A DNA stretch of 64,000 nucleotides from Micavibrio sp. TMED2 (GTDB taxonomy: Bacteria; Pseudomonadota; Alphaproteobacteria; TMED2). The DNA is taken from the NCBI GenBank assembly GCA_002168225.1, contig NHBH01000001.1:538188-602187 (forward strand), read 5' to 3'. Shown one piece after another: positions 17,790-26,733 of this stretch (its first letter is position 1; the number at the start of each line of letters is the position of its first letter). Below the pieces are notes generated by a model that was not told the DNA's origin, did not search any database, and was given only the letters and a program-made list of their open reading frames with translations. Made by a program: the position numbers and the translations under genes.

Positions 17790-18080
17790 ATGTACGGTGC
17801 TGATCCGTTCCTGTGGCTGATCCTGACAGTCATTGGCATTTACAAGTTTATCGTATTCGTCGCCGTGATTGCGCATCTGCTGGTGCAATTCAATGTGATC
17901 AATACCGGCAATCGCTTTGTCTATCTGGTCTATGATTTTCTGATGCGGGCAACCGAACCCGCCTTGCGGAAAATCCGTCAGTATCTGCCGGCCATGGGTG
18001 GGATTGATCTGTCACCGCTGGTCTTGCTGATCGGACTTGAGTTCCTCAGCCGTCTTATCGTTTACGTCTGGCCGTTATAA
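17790..18080 (+). CDS. YggT family membrane protein
   Basis: 96 aa from the ATG at 17790, with two hydrophobic segments ([18 protein letters not shown] and a C-terminal [18 protein letters not shown]). The joining loop [21 protein letters not shown] is the YggT signature (P, R, P, GGxDxSP). The family is implicated in osmotic tolerance and cell-division-associated functions, with no defined activity. Its stop overlaps the folD start by one base, so the two are co-translated. Confidence 0.9.
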   Translation: MYGADPFLWLILTVIGIYKFIVFVAVIAHLLVQFNVINTGNRFVYLVYDFLMRATEPALRKIRQYLPAMGGIDLSPLVLLIGLEFLSRLIVYVWPL

Positions 18081-18991
18081 TGACTGCAACTCTGATTGAT
18101 GGAAAAGCGACGGCGGCAACCGTTCGCGAACATGTCGCCAGTGCTGTTGCCGATCTGGTCGCAGCCGGTGTGCCGAAACCCGCACTGGCGGTCGTGCTGG
18201 TCGGCGAGGATCCGGCCAGTCAGGTCTATGTCGGCAGCAAGGGCAAGGCAACGGAAGCGGCAGGCATGACCAGTATCGAGCATCGCCTGCCTGCCGATGT
18301 GCCGGAGAGCGATTTGCTCAAACTGATTGCCGAGATGAATGCCGATCCGGTGGTCAATGGCATTCTGGTGCAACTGCCCCTGCCGAAACATATCGACGAG
18401 GACCGGGTCATTGCCGCCATTGATCCGATCAAGGATGTGGACGGTTTTCATCCGCTCAATGTCGGTGCGCTGGCCTCGGGTACCCGTGGTCTGGTGCCCT
18501 GCACGCCGCTCGGTTGCCGCCATCTGGTCAATACGGTCCATGGCAATGACCTGTCCGGTCTGACTGCCGTGATCATAGGTCGGTCGAATATTGTCGGCAA
18601 GCCGATGGCGCAGCTGCTGCTCGCGGCCAATGCCACGGTGACCATTGCCCATTCACGTACCGCCGACCTGCCTGCGCTCGCGGCCACGGCGGATATTCTG
18701 GTGGCGGCTGTTGGTCGCCCTGAAATGGTACGCGGTGACTGGGTCAAGCCCGGCGCCACGGTCATTGATGTGGGCATCAACCGTCTGGCACCCGATGACA
18801 CCAGCCCGAAAGGCCGTCTGGTCGGTGATGTGGCCTTCGATGAGGCGAAGGCTGTCGCCGGTGCCATTACCCCGGTCCCGGGCGGTGTCGGTCCCATGAC
18901 CATTGCCTGCCTGCTGGTCAATACCGTACTCGCCTGCTGTCAACAGCATGACAGGCCGGTCCCGGCGATCATCGATCACTTCTCTATTTAA
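18080..18991 (+). CDS. folD: Bifunctional methylene-THF dehydrogenase/cyclohydrolase FolD
   Basis: 303 aa, full length. It interconverts 5,10-methylene-, methenyl- and 10-formyl-tetrahydrofolate using NADP. Motifs: the catalytic Lys region [26 protein letters not shown], the NADP-binding [15 protein letters not shown] and the terminal [15 protein letters not shown]. Follows yggT in a two-gene operon and ends 23 bp before the convergent HPt-like protein C. Confidence 0.96.
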   Translation: MTATLIDGKATAATVREHVASAVADLVAAGVPKPALAVVLVGEDPASQVYVGSKGKATEAAGMTSIEHRLPADVPESDLLKLIAEMNADPVVNGILVQLPLPKHIDEDRVIAAIDPIKDVDGFHPLNVGALASGTRGLVPCTPLGCRHLVNTVHGNDLSGLTAVIIGRSNIVGKPMAQLLLAANATVTIAHSRTADLPALAATADILVAAVGRPEMVRGDWVKPGATVIDVGINRLAPDDTSPKGRLVGDVAFDEAKAVAGAITPVPGGVGPMTIACLLVNTVLACCQQHDRPVPAIIDHFSI

Positions 18992-19014
18992 GGATTTTGA
19001 GCCGAAACGGCGGG

Positions 19015-19590
19015 TCAGCGTCTGCCGCTGTCATTGCCACCGGCGGCGGCTTCACGTTCCTGCTGCTGGCGCAGTTGCGCCCGGCGGTCATGGGCCGGTG
19101 GCACGCAGGTATCGGCAGTGGCCTTCAGGCCGCGCACAAGGGCGCGTCCGGCAGAGCCGCCATCACCACGGATTTTCTGGTTGTAGACCAGAAAGATGGC
19201 GTCGCAATGGGCTTCGATGGTGGCCAGATATTTCGGATGATCCGGCGGGGCATGTTCAAGCACGCGCCCGGCGGAACCGGAGACGAATGAAATGATCTCG
19301 AAGCCGAATACACCGGCCTGACCTTCCATATCATGCACGAGACGCAGTAGCGGTTTCTGCCATGTCTCGACTGGTTGGGTTGAAATCTGGGAGGAAAGCT
19401 CGCGCAGCTGTTCGATGTCGTCCTTCAGGCGGGTGTCATACTCCTCAGCCAGATCGGCGACGCGGGCCTCGGCCTTCTCGATCGCTTCCTTGGGCGAGAT
19501 ACCTTCCTGACGGCTGGCCTTGTTCTTGAGGTTGTTGCGCACCTCAATAATGCGAAAAGGATGGCCTGTACTGCTGTTGTTCTCGGTCAT
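19015..19590 (-). CDS. HPt-like protein C (His retained at the candidate phospho-site)
   Basis: 191 aa from the ATG at 19590, six nt after the stop of its response regulator. The layout follows proteins A and B: AEARVADLAEEYDTRLKDDI, then RLVHDMEGQAGVFGFEIISF, then HCDAIFLVYNQKIRGDGGSAG. Here the position that is Arg in A and B is His (HDMEG), so this copy could accept a phosphoryl group, although the usual Lys two residues on is Glu. The C-terminal 30 residues are Arg/Gln/Glu-rich. Second gene of module C. Confidence 0.65.
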   Translation of the reverse strand: MTENNSSTGHPFRIIEVRNNLKNKASRQEGISPKEAIEKAEARVADLAEEYDTRLKDDIEQLRELSSQISTQPVETWQKPLLRLVHDMEGQAGVFGFEIISFVSGSAGRVLEHAPPDHPKYLATIEAHCDAIFLVYNQKIRGDGGSAGRALVRGLKATADTCVPPAHDRRAQLRQQQEREAAAGGNDSGRR

Positions 19591-19596
19591 CAATGA

Positions 19597-20154
19597 CTAT
19601 CCGCGGCCCTTGAAAATGGCTTCGACTTCTTCCTGTGTCAGGCCGATACCCTTGGAATCAACAGCATTTGGTGTACCACGTTTTTCCACGCCGCCAAATT
19701 CCGCACTGACACGTCGGCGGCGATCCGGGCCAAAATACTGGCCAGCCTGAATGAACGGTCGCTGATGTTCGATAACATAGGCGACACGTTCATATAACAC
19801 AGCCGGGGCCACCGGTTTTACCAGAAATTCGGTGGCACCTGCATCGCGGGCCCTGAGGACCGAGTGCATATCGGCATGGCCGGTCAGGAAAATGATCGGC
19901 AGATAGCGGTTGGGCAGGTCGGGATTGTTGCGGATGGTGCGGGTCAGCTCATACCCGTCAACCGGTTCCATCATGCTGTCACAGATCAGCATGTCGACAT
20001 CCATTTCGTCGAACAGCTTGATCGCTTTCTCGCCATTCTCGGCGGTAGCGATCCGTCCGACCCCGAAACCGGCAAGCATTTCCTGCAACAGACGACGCAT
20101 AAATGCGCTCTGATCTGCAACTACGATAGAAACGTCACCGAGATGAAAAGCCAT
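19597..20154 (-). CDS. CheY-like response regulator C with DRRR tail
   Basis: 185 aa. Receiver domain with phospho-acceptor Asp in MLICDSMMEPVDG, switch Thr in IFLTGHA and Lys in FLVKPVA. The acidic pair is altered: the metal-binding Asp-Asp seen in regulator A is Asp-Gln here (VVADQSA), which could weaken Mg2+ binding. The tail GQYFGPDRRRRVSAEFGG is longer than in A and B and ends in a short helix (TQEEVEAIFKGRG). First gene of module C. Confidence 0.87.
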   Translation of the reverse strand: MAFHLGDVSIVVADQSAFMRRLLQEMLAGFGVGRIATAENGEKAIKLFDEMDVDMLICDSMMEPVDGYELTRTIRNNPDLPNRYLPIIFLTGHADMHSVLRARDAGATEFLVKPVAPAVLYERVAYVIEHQRPFIQAGQYFGPDRRRRVSAEFGGVEKRGTPNAVDSKGIGLTQEEVEAIFKGRG

Positions 20155-20406
20155 TGTCCAGATGTTACCAGCTTATTATCTATCAGGCATTATCCGGTCG
20201 CGGATGAAGCGCAAAAACACTGCATCGTAGTCGCCGCACCGCCTGCCGGGGTGCCCATGCCTGCCCTCAAGATAACGAAACAAGAATAGACTTCTTAAAT
20301 CCTTAACCCTTTCCACATAAACCATTTTGCGGGTCAAGGCCACCCTCGGCTGCGTTTTCGCTGCCGGTTTTGTGCCGATGGTGGCAATTCATCGTCACCT
20401 GTTGTT

Positions 20407-21630
20407 TTAATCACTCTGTTGGCGCTGGCGCAAACGCAGGCGCAGCGCGTTCAGTTTGATGAACCCGGCGGCATCTACCTGATCGTAAACCGCATCTTCC
20501 TCGAAGGTCACATGCTCGAGGCTGTAGAGGCTCTTCGGTGATTTGCGGCCAACGATGCTGGCACTGCCCTTGTAGAGCTTCATCCGAACGGTACCGGTGA
20601 CATTTTCCTGGGTCTGATCGATCAGCGCCTGCAGGGCCTCACGCTCGGGCGAGAACCAGAAGCCGTTATAGATCAGCTTGGCATAGCGGGGCATCAGCTC
20701 GTCCTTGAGGTGCCCTGCGTCACGGTCGAGGGTGATGCTCTCGATGCCACGGCGGGCAATCGACAGAAGCGTGCCACCGGGGGTCTCGTAAACGCCGCGG
20801 CTCTTCATGCCGACGAAACGGTTCTCGACCAGATCGAGGCGACCGATGCCGTGCTTGCCGGCCAGTTCGTTGAGCTTGGTCAGCATGGCAGCCGGGCCGA
20901 GTGCCTCGCCGTCAACCGCAACCGGGTCGCCGCGCTCAAAATCGATCTCGACATATTGCGGGGTGTCCGGTGCCTTTTCCGGGCTGATCGTGCGGGTGTA
21001 CATGCTGTCATCAGCCTCGACCCATGGGTCCTCCAGCGCCTTGCCCTCATAGGAGATGTGGAGCAGGTTGGCATCGGTCGAATATGGTGGCTCGCCGCGT
21101 TTGTCCTTGGCGATTGGAATCTGGTGCTTCTCGGCATAGTCGAGCAGGCGGGTCCGTGAGGTCAGATCCCATTCGCGCCATGGCGCAATCACCTGAATAT
21201 CGGGCTTGAGGGCATAATAGCCGAGCTCGAACCGCACTTGATCATTGCCCTTGCCGGTCGCGCCGTGGGCCACCGCATCGGCACCGGTCTGCCGGGCGAT
21301 TTCGATCTGGCGCTTGGCGATCAGTGGCCGGGCAATCGAGGTGCCGAGCAGGTAGGTTCCTTCATAAAGCGCATTGGCCCGGAACATCGGGAAGACGAAG
21401 TCGCGGACAAATTCCTCACGCAGATCGTCGATGAAGATTTCCTTCACGCCCATCATTTCCGCTTTGGCACGGGCCGGTTCAACCTCTTCGCCCTGACCGA
21501 GATCGGCGGTGAAGGTGACAACCTCGCAGGCATAGGTTTCCTGCAGCCAGCGCAGGATGACGGAGGTATCGAGGCCGCCGGAATAGGCGAGGACGATTTT
21601 CTTGATCTTCTTGTCGGTATTGCTGCTCAT
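20407..21630 (-). CDS. argG: Argininosuccinate synthase
   Basis: 407 aa, full length. Joins citrulline and aspartate with ATP in arginine biosynthesis. The N-terminal ATP-pyrophosphatase P-loop reads [17 protein letters not shown], the citrulline/aspartate contact region includes [13 protein letters not shown], and the C-terminus has the usual oligomerisation helix ending [11 protein letters not shown]. Single gene, transcribed away from the RTX gene at 21899; 252 bp to its left hold no recognised feature. Confidence 0.97.
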   Translation of the reverse strand: MSSNTDKKIKKIVLAYSGGLDTSVILRWLQETYACEVVTFTADLGQGEEVEPARAKAEMMGVKEIFIDDLREEFVRDFVFPMFRANALYEGTYLLGTSIARPLIAKRQIEIARQTGADAVAHGATGKGNDQVRFELGYYALKPDIQVIAPWREWDLTSRTRLLDYAEKHQIPIAKDKRGEPPYSTDANLLHISYEGKALEDPWVEADDSMYTRTISPEKAPDTPQYVEIDFERGDPVAVDGEALGPAAMLTKLNELAGKHGIGRLDLVENRFVGMKSRGVYETPGGTLLSIARRGIESITLDRDAGHLKDELMPRYAKLIYNGFWFSPEREALQALIDQTQENVTGTVRMKLYKGSASIVGRKSPKSLYSLEHVTFEEDAVYDQVDAAGFIKLNALRLRLRQRQQSD

Positions 21631-21898
21631 CGGGACCGATTTTCCAGTGATGTCAGAGGGGGATCAGTCTGGAAGCGACTGACCTGTCAGGGAAACTTTG
21701 GCGGCAAATTAGGCGCTCTACGCGCCAAACGCAACCGGTGTCGCGCGGTTCTTTGTTTAGCCCGGTAATATCCATGTTTGCCACAGCTGTCGGCCCGATT
21801 ATCGGGGAAGTGTTCGGCGGCTTTGCGTCATCAGGGGCAGATGGCGTAAAATATCCGTCAATGCACGCGAACGTTGCACCAATGATGAGAACCTGATC

Positions 21899-23959
21899 AT
21901 GTCCTTGCAGCCCTTTGATTTCCCGGCCGATGCGAATGTAATCGTCGGCACCGAGCTTGATGACAGCCTGACCGGTACCTTCGCCGCCGATGGCATATTG
22001 GGGCAGGGCGGTGATGACCGGCTGATCGGCGGTGCCGGGGCCGATACGCTCGATGGCGGCGCGGGTGGTGATTATCTCAACAGTGGCGATGCCGCTGACC
22101 TGATCTATGGCAGAGCCGGGGCTGATACGGTCTATGCCGGCGCAGATCGCGATGTGATCTATGGCGGTGATGAGATCGACCGGGTGTTCGGTGAGGCCGG
22201 TAACGATACGCTCTATGGCGGTGCCGACAGCGATATCCTGTATGGCAATCTTGATACCGACCAGCTCTATGGCGATGACGGGGATGACGTTCTCTATGGC
22301 GGTCAGGGCATCGACTATGTCCGGGGATCGTTTGGCAATGATGTGCTCTATGGCAACCGTGACAATGACACGGTTTTCGGTGGGGATGGGGCTGATACGC
22401 TCTATGGCGGACAGGGCGATGACTGGCTCAGCGGTGGCGATGGCAGCAATGTGCTGTTCGGTGGCGATGGCGTTGATACGGCCGATTATAGCGGTTTCAA
22501 TTTCTCTATCGTTGCCGGGATTGAGAGCGGCACGGTTCTGTTCGGAGCCGAGACCGACACTATCCTGAGCATCGAGAATATCGTCACCGGCTCAGGTGGC
22601 GATTATCTTACCGGCAGTGCCACCAACAACCGTCTCGATGGCGGGGCGGGCAATGACACCATCGATGGTCTGGGTAATCCGGATATTCTGATTGGCGGCT
22701 CCGGCAATGACTCAATTTTAGGGCGTGCCGACGGTGAAACCATTGATGGCGGAACCGGTGTCGATATCGTGAACTTCATCCATGTCGGCAATGCACCAAT
22801 GCGGGTCGAGTTCGAGACCGGGCGTATTGAACTGCTCATTGATGGCCAACTGCACCTGCGCGGTCATATCTCCAATGTCGAGAACCTGATTGCGACCCCG
22901 GCTGCCGATACATTGGCCGGGAATACCGGCGACAATCTGCTGTTTGCCGGCGCAGGGCATGATCTGATAATCGCCACGATCGGTAACGATGTGTATACCG
23001 GCGATGTTGGCAACGATACGGTCGACTTCACCTATATCGATGTTGAGCTGGACATTGATCTGGCTGCGTCGACCGCTGATTTCATCGTTGATGAAACCAC
23101 CCCCCAACAAATCGTACTCAGCTCCATCGAAGCGATTATCGGTGGCGGCATGGCCGATACCATATCCCTGACAGATGCCAATGATATTACCTTTGGCGGG
23201 TTCGGGGACGATATCATCTATGGCCTTGGCGGAAATGACCTGATCTATGGCAACCGCGATTCAGATATCATCCGCGGCGATGCCGGTAATGACACCATCT
23301 TTGGTGGGCAGGAAGCCGACACCATATCTGCCGGGACCGGGGATGATGTTGTCTTCGGCAATATGGGTGATGATATCATCCGTGGCGGGGCGGGCAGTGA
23401 CACGCTCTATGGCGGGCAGGGCAATGACACGATCGAGACCGGTGGTGGCGCCGATGTCATCTACGGCAACCTCGGTGATGGCGATATCGTCGATTTTGCC
23501 GGTGACAACCTTTCCTACATCATTGATCTCGCCAATGACCGGGCCAACTATATCGATTTTCAGGCCAATCCCGCTGCCCTCTTCATCATCGGCATTGAAG
23601 GTGCCGTCGGTGGCAATGGTGATGACAGCGTTATCGGGGATTCCTTCAACAACCTGATCGGTGGCGGGCAGGGTACGGATACCCTTATCGGCGGGCTGGG
23701 TAATGATACCTTCCGGTTTGAAACCGGTGAGGAGAATGACCTGATCAGTGACTTTGCCGATATTGCCGATACCCTGCTGCTCGATATCCGGCTGGGTGTC
23801 AGCTCTGCCGCCGAGGCGATGGCGGTGGCAAGTGTTGCGGAAAACGGTACCGATACCGTGTTCAACTTCGTCAGCGGTGACACGCTGACGCTTGCCGGCA
23901 TTTTGCCGACGGGCATCAGCGACGGCAGCTTTGTCTTCTACGACAGCCTGATGCCGTGA
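21899..23959 (+). CDS. Large RTX (haemolysin-type calcium-binding repeat) protein
   Basis: 686 aa, acidic, built almost entirely of Gly/Asp-rich nonapeptides such as GNDTLYGGADSDILYGN. Repeat blocks lie at about residues 25-195, 225-280, 320-370 and 415-535, separated by non-repeat beta segments. The C-terminal 60 residues (starting near FADIADTLLLDIRLG) are a plausible type I secretion signal; there is no N-terminal signal peptide. Ca2+-dependent folding outside the cell is expected. No enzymatic domain is visible and no HlyB/HlyD/TolC genes lie nearby. Composition is strongly biased by the repeats. Confidence 0.88.
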   Translation: MSLQPFDFPADANVIVGTELDDSLTGTFAADGILGQGGDDRLIGGAGADTLDGGAGGDYLNSGDAADLIYGRAGADTVYAGADRDVIYGGDEIDRVFGEAGNDTLYGGADSDILYGNLDTDQLYGDDGDDVLYGGQGIDYVRGSFGNDVLYGNRDNDTVFGGDGADTLYGGQGDDWLSGGDGSNVLFGGDGVDTADYSGFNFSIVAGIESGTVLFGAETDTILSIENIVTGSGGDYLTGSATNNRLDGGAGNDTIDGLGNPDILIGGSGNDSILGRADGETIDGGTGVDIVNFIHVGNAPMRVEFETGRIELLIDGQLHLRGHISNVENLIATPAADTLAGNTGDNLLFAGAGHDLIIATIGNDVYTGDVGNDTVDFTYIDVELDIDLAASTADFIVDETTPQQIVLSSIEAIIGGGMADTISLTDANDITFGGFGDDIIYGLGGNDLIYGNRDSDIIRGDAGNDTIFGGQEADTISAGTGDDVVFGNMGDDIIRGGAGSDTLYGGQGNDTIETGGGADVIYGNLGDGDIVDFAGDNLSYIIDLANDRANYIDFQANPAALFIIGIEGAVGGNGDDSVIGDSFNNLIGGGQGTDTLIGGLGNDTFRFETGEENDLISDFADIADTLLLDIRLGVSSAAEAMAVASVAENGTDTVFNFVSGDTLTLAGILPTGISDGSFVFYDSLMP

Positions 23960-23969
23960 TTGCCGGGTC

Positions 23970-25139
23970 CTAGCTGGCCGCTGCGTCTGCCTCAGCCTTG
24001 CGCTGGGCCTGAATGGCTTTCAGCTTGGCCGCCGCACGTTCGCGCTGGCTTTCCGATTTCAACTGACCACAGGCGGCGAGAATATCCTGCCCGCGGGTTG
24101 CGCGCACCGGGGCCGGATAACCGGCGGCGGCCACGATGTCACCGAAGGCAGTGATGGTCTTGGCTGACGAGCACTCATAGGGCGCGCCGGGCCACGGGTT
24201 GAACGGGATCAGGTTGACCTTGGCCGGAATGCCGCGCAGCAGGCGTACCAGCTGGCGGGCATCGGCCGGGGTATCGTTCACATCTTTCAGCATCACATAT
24301 TCAAATGTGATGCGGCGGGCATTGCTGACGCCCGGATATTCACGGCAGGCGCGCAGCAGTTCGGCAATCGGATACTTTTTGTTGATCGGCACGATCTTGT
24401 CGCGCAGCTCATCGGTAACCGCATGCAGGGAAATCGCGAGGTTGACGTTCAGCTCGGCACCGCATTGGCGGATTTGCGGCACGACGCCGGAGGTAGAAAG
24501 CGTTATCCGGCGCTTGGACCAGGCGATGCCGTCGCCATCCATGACAATGCGCAGGGCATCAGCGACATTCTCGTAATTATACAGCGGCTCGCCCATGCCC
24601 ATCATGACGATATTGGTCAGGCGGCGATCTTCCTTGCCCGATGGCCAGTCGCCAAGCGCATCGCGGGCGATCATGACCTGGCCGACGATCTCGGCAGGAC
24701 CGAGGTTACGGACCAGCGGCTGGGTGCCGGTATGGCAGAATTTACAGGTGAGGGTACAGCCGACCTGACTTGAGACGCAGAGCGTGCCGCGATCATCCTC
24801 GGGGATATAGACCGTTTCCACTTCCTGCCCGTCGGGCATGCGCAGCAGCCATTTGCGAGTGCCGTCGACGCTCTCCTGATCCTGCACGATCTCCGGGCGT
24901 GTGATAGAGAACTCGGCCGCCATCTGCGCGCGCAGATCTTTGGCTAAGTTCGACATCTCGGCGAAATCGGTGACGCCGCGCTGATAGACCCATTTCCAGA
25001 TCTGGTCGGCACGGAACCCGGCCACGCCGCGCTCTTTCAGGGCGGCTTTCAGGGCCTCGCGGGTTGGTCCGATAACCGGGGTCAGGCCGTCGCTGGCGGT
25101 AGGTGGCGCAAAGGCGCTGGCATGTGCGTTCAGGCCCAT
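23970..25139 (-). CDS. rlmN: Dual-specificity 23S rRNA A2503 / tRNA A37 methyltransferase RlmN
   Basis: 389 aa from the ATG at 25139 (GGAG upstream); a longer frame begins at 25199 but is unnecessary. A radical SAM enzyme: the 4Fe-4S motif [12 protein letters not shown] (CxxxCxxC) is at about residue 126, [10 protein letters not shown] follows, and the C-terminal catalytic Cys is in [15 protein letters not shown]. It methylates C2 of adenine in 23S rRNA and some tRNAs. It ends 10 bp from the convergent RTX gene. Confidence 0.95.
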   Translation of the reverse strand: MGLNAHASAFAPPTASDGLTPVIGPTREALKAALKERGVAGFRADQIWKWVYQRGVTDFAEMSNLAKDLRAQMAAEFSITRPEIVQDQESVDGTRKWLLRMPDGQEVETVYIPEDDRGTLCVSSQVGCTLTCKFCHTGTQPLVRNLGPAEIVGQVMIARDALGDWPSGKEDRRLTNIVMMGMGEPLYNYENVADALRIVMDGDGIAWSKRRITLSTSGVVPQIRQCGAELNVNLAISLHAVTDELRDKIVPINKKYPIAELLRACREYPGVSNARRITFEYVMLKDVNDTPADARQLVRLLRGIPAKVNLIPFNPWPGAPYECSSAKTITAFGDIVAAAGYPAPVRATRGQDILAACGQLKSESQRERAAAKLKAIQAQRKAEADAAAS

Positions 25140-25175
25140 GACGTAATTCTCCGAGAAGTGGCTTCTCCCATAAAC

Positions 25176-25210
25176 AAAACGCCGGGGCATCTCTGCCACA
25201 CCGGCGTTTT
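25176..25210 (-). terminator. Terminator downstream of the IalB-family gene
   Basis: A 10-bp perfect inverted repeat (25176-25185 with 25201-25210, 15-nt loop). Read on the minus strand, the stem ends in CGTTTTGTTT, fitting an intrinsic terminator about 90 bp past the stop of the gene at 25299 and just before rlmN on the same strand. Confidence 0.7.
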
Positions 25211-25298
25211 GAATGGGTGTTACGCTGCAATCTGCCCGAAACGGACGAATTTGTCGAGATCAGCGCTTTCTTGTCAGCAGATAATTACCGCCGGGCAA

Positions 25299-25832
25299 TT
25301 ATGGCGAGACGCCGCAGGCCTTGCCGATGGCTTCATAGGCAGCTGACGAACCGGACAGGCTGTAGGTGTCGGTGGTCAGGGTGCCGCGGCTGGAGGTGCC
25401 ACGGGTAACCATGCGGCTGCCCTTGCGGATCGAGCCGACCAGTGAGCGGTCGGTTTCGCCGTCGCGGGTCCAGGCGGTGTCGCCCTGGGTGAACAGGTCA
25501 TAATTATCGCTGCCGATCTGGACCGACACATCGGAACCCGCTTTGTGGGTGTAACCGGCGATAAAGCTGACAACGTCGAAGCTGCGCTCTTCCGGGCGAT
25601 GGGTGATGAGGGCATAGATTTCACCGCGGCGGGTGTAGTTGCCTTCGTCCTTGATCGGGCGTGAAGCCATGTAACAGACCTTGCCATTCGCATCCTGGAA
25701 CTCATAGGCGCTCCAGTCACGGAAGGTGCCGATCAGCCGTGGTTCCGCCGCGCGGGCGTCAACGGGGGCACCGATTTGCCAGCAGGCATAGGCGGTCATG
25801 ATGGCGAGTACGGAAAGCAGAATATGGCGCAT
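25299..25832 (-). CDS. Invasion associated locus B (IalB) family exported protein
   Basis: 177 aa with a signal peptide (LLSVLAIMTAYACWQIG, cleavage near ARAA). The mature part has the family order: DWSAYEFQD, CYMASRP, ALITHRPEER, FIAGYTHKAGSDV, LFTQGDTAWTRDG and a C-terminal SLSGSSAAYEAIGKAC. The paired Cys (CYM and KAC) probably form a disulfide. IalB proteins are periplasmic; in Bartonella they are linked to erythrocyte invasion, but homologues are widespread in free-living alphaproteobacteria, so no virulence role is implied. Confidence 0.8.
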   Translation of the reverse strand: MRHILLSVLAIMTAYACWQIGAPVDARAAEPRLIGTFRDWSAYEFQDANGKVCYMASRPIKDEGNYTRRGEIYALITHRPEERSFDVVSFIAGYTHKAGSDVSVQIGSDNYDLFTQGDTAWTRDGETDRSLVGSIRKGSRMVTRGTSSRGTLTTDTYSLSGSSAAYEAIGKACGVSP

Positions 25833-26157
25833 GGGGGACTAGGTTCTCTTGAAGTTATATTTGGCGGCAGGTCGCACCAGTTGGATGCGCGAAAAAATCA
25901 CCGTATTTGGTTACCGAAGATGGCTCCATATCGCAACCATCCTTAGGCAGGATGACAAAATGTATACCCATCGGATACCGAAATATGACGCCCAAAAGGA
26001 GTCAGAAAAGTGATAATCGGGTGATCCAATACGGTTTCCGCGTCGAAATATGCACATGAATACGGTGCATTCCATGATTTCGATTGTCGGCTCGACATTG
26101 CCGCCGGAAGCTAATATCTCCCTTGTACAAAGGGGTTTAGCACTTTTGAATGGCTCT
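25833..26157. other. Intergenic region upstream of rpoE
   Basis: About 325 bp between the divergent IalB-family gene and the sigma gene. AT-rich, with the candidate RpoE promoter at 26022-26051. In-frame ATGs at 26050, 26056 and 26074 exist here, but a transcript from that promoter would begin near or after the first two. No separate gene is visible. Confidence 0.5.
26022..26051 (+). promoter_or_regulatory. Candidate RpoE (ECF11) autoregulated promoter
   Basis: TGATCC at 26022-26027, followed by an 18-nt spacer and AAATAT at 26046-26051. TGATCC is the -35 element used by the Rhodobacter RpoE sigma factor, which transcribes its own rpoE-chrR operon. The -10 match is only partial. Position directly upstream of this sigma gene makes autoregulation plausible. 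Confidence 0.5.
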
Positions 26158-26733
26158 ATGTCAGGTACTGCCGCAAGCGAAAAGGACGACCAGCCGCGTC
26201 ATGATCTGCTGATGCAGGCGATTGCCACGCATCGCGATCGTGAGGCATTTGCCGTGCTCTTCCACCACTTCGCGCCGCGCGTGAAAGGGTTTTTGCTGCG
26301 TCTTGGGCTACGCGAGTCGGCAGCTGAGGATCTGGCACAGGACGTCCTGCTGACGGTCTGGCGCAAGGCGGAAAGTTATGATCCGTCGCAGGCTGCGGTC
26401 AGCACATGGATATTCACAATTGCGCGGAACAAGCGGATCGATCATCTGCGGCGGGAAAACCGGCCACAGGTTGATCCGACTGATCCGGCACTGGTGCAGG
26501 ATACGCCCGATCAGGCTGATGAGCTGGTTGCCATCAATGACCGGGCACAACGTATCGGCCGGGCGATTGATGAATTGCCAACGGAGCAGGCAGAGCTGGT
26601 CAGGCTCGCTTTCTATCGTGATCTCGCCCATGGCCAGATTGCGCTGGAGACGGGCCTGCCGCTCGGAACCGTCAAGTCGCGGCTGCGGCTGGCGCTGGAG
26701 AAATTGCGAAGGGCAGTCGGGCATGACGAATGA
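26158..26733 (+). CDS. rpoE: ECF sigma factor RpoE (ECF11-like, ChrR-controlled)
   Basis: 191 aa from ATG 26158; TTG at 26146 has a better-spaced AGGGG site and is a real alternative, and the frame is open back to 26050. Region 2 (about residues 20-100) contains LAQDVLLTVWRKAESYDPSQA and STWIFTIARNKRIDHLRRE; region 4 contains ELPTEQAELVRLAFYRDL and a helix-turn-helix ETGLPLGTVKSRLRLAL. The adjacent ChrR-type anti-sigma gene, overlapping by 11 nt, identifies the ECF11 group, which in Rhodobacter responds to singlet oxygen. Regulation here by the same signal is inference. Confidence 0.9.
   Translation: MSGTAASEKDDQPRHDLLMQAIATHRDREAFAVLFHHFAPRVKGFLLRLGLRESAAEDLAQDVLLTVWRKAESYDPSQAAVSTWIFTIARNKRIDHLRRENRPQVDPTDPALVQDTPDQADELVAINDRAQRIGRAIDELPTEQAELVRLAFYRDLAHGQIALETGLPLGTVKSRLRLALEKLRRAVGHDE

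Noticed and set aside
22000-23500. Regularly spaced repeated DNA that could be taken for a CRISPR or tandem array
   Set aside because: The repeat is in the protein (nonapeptide RTX units); at DNA level copies diverge and keep the reading frame, with no spacer/repeat pattern.
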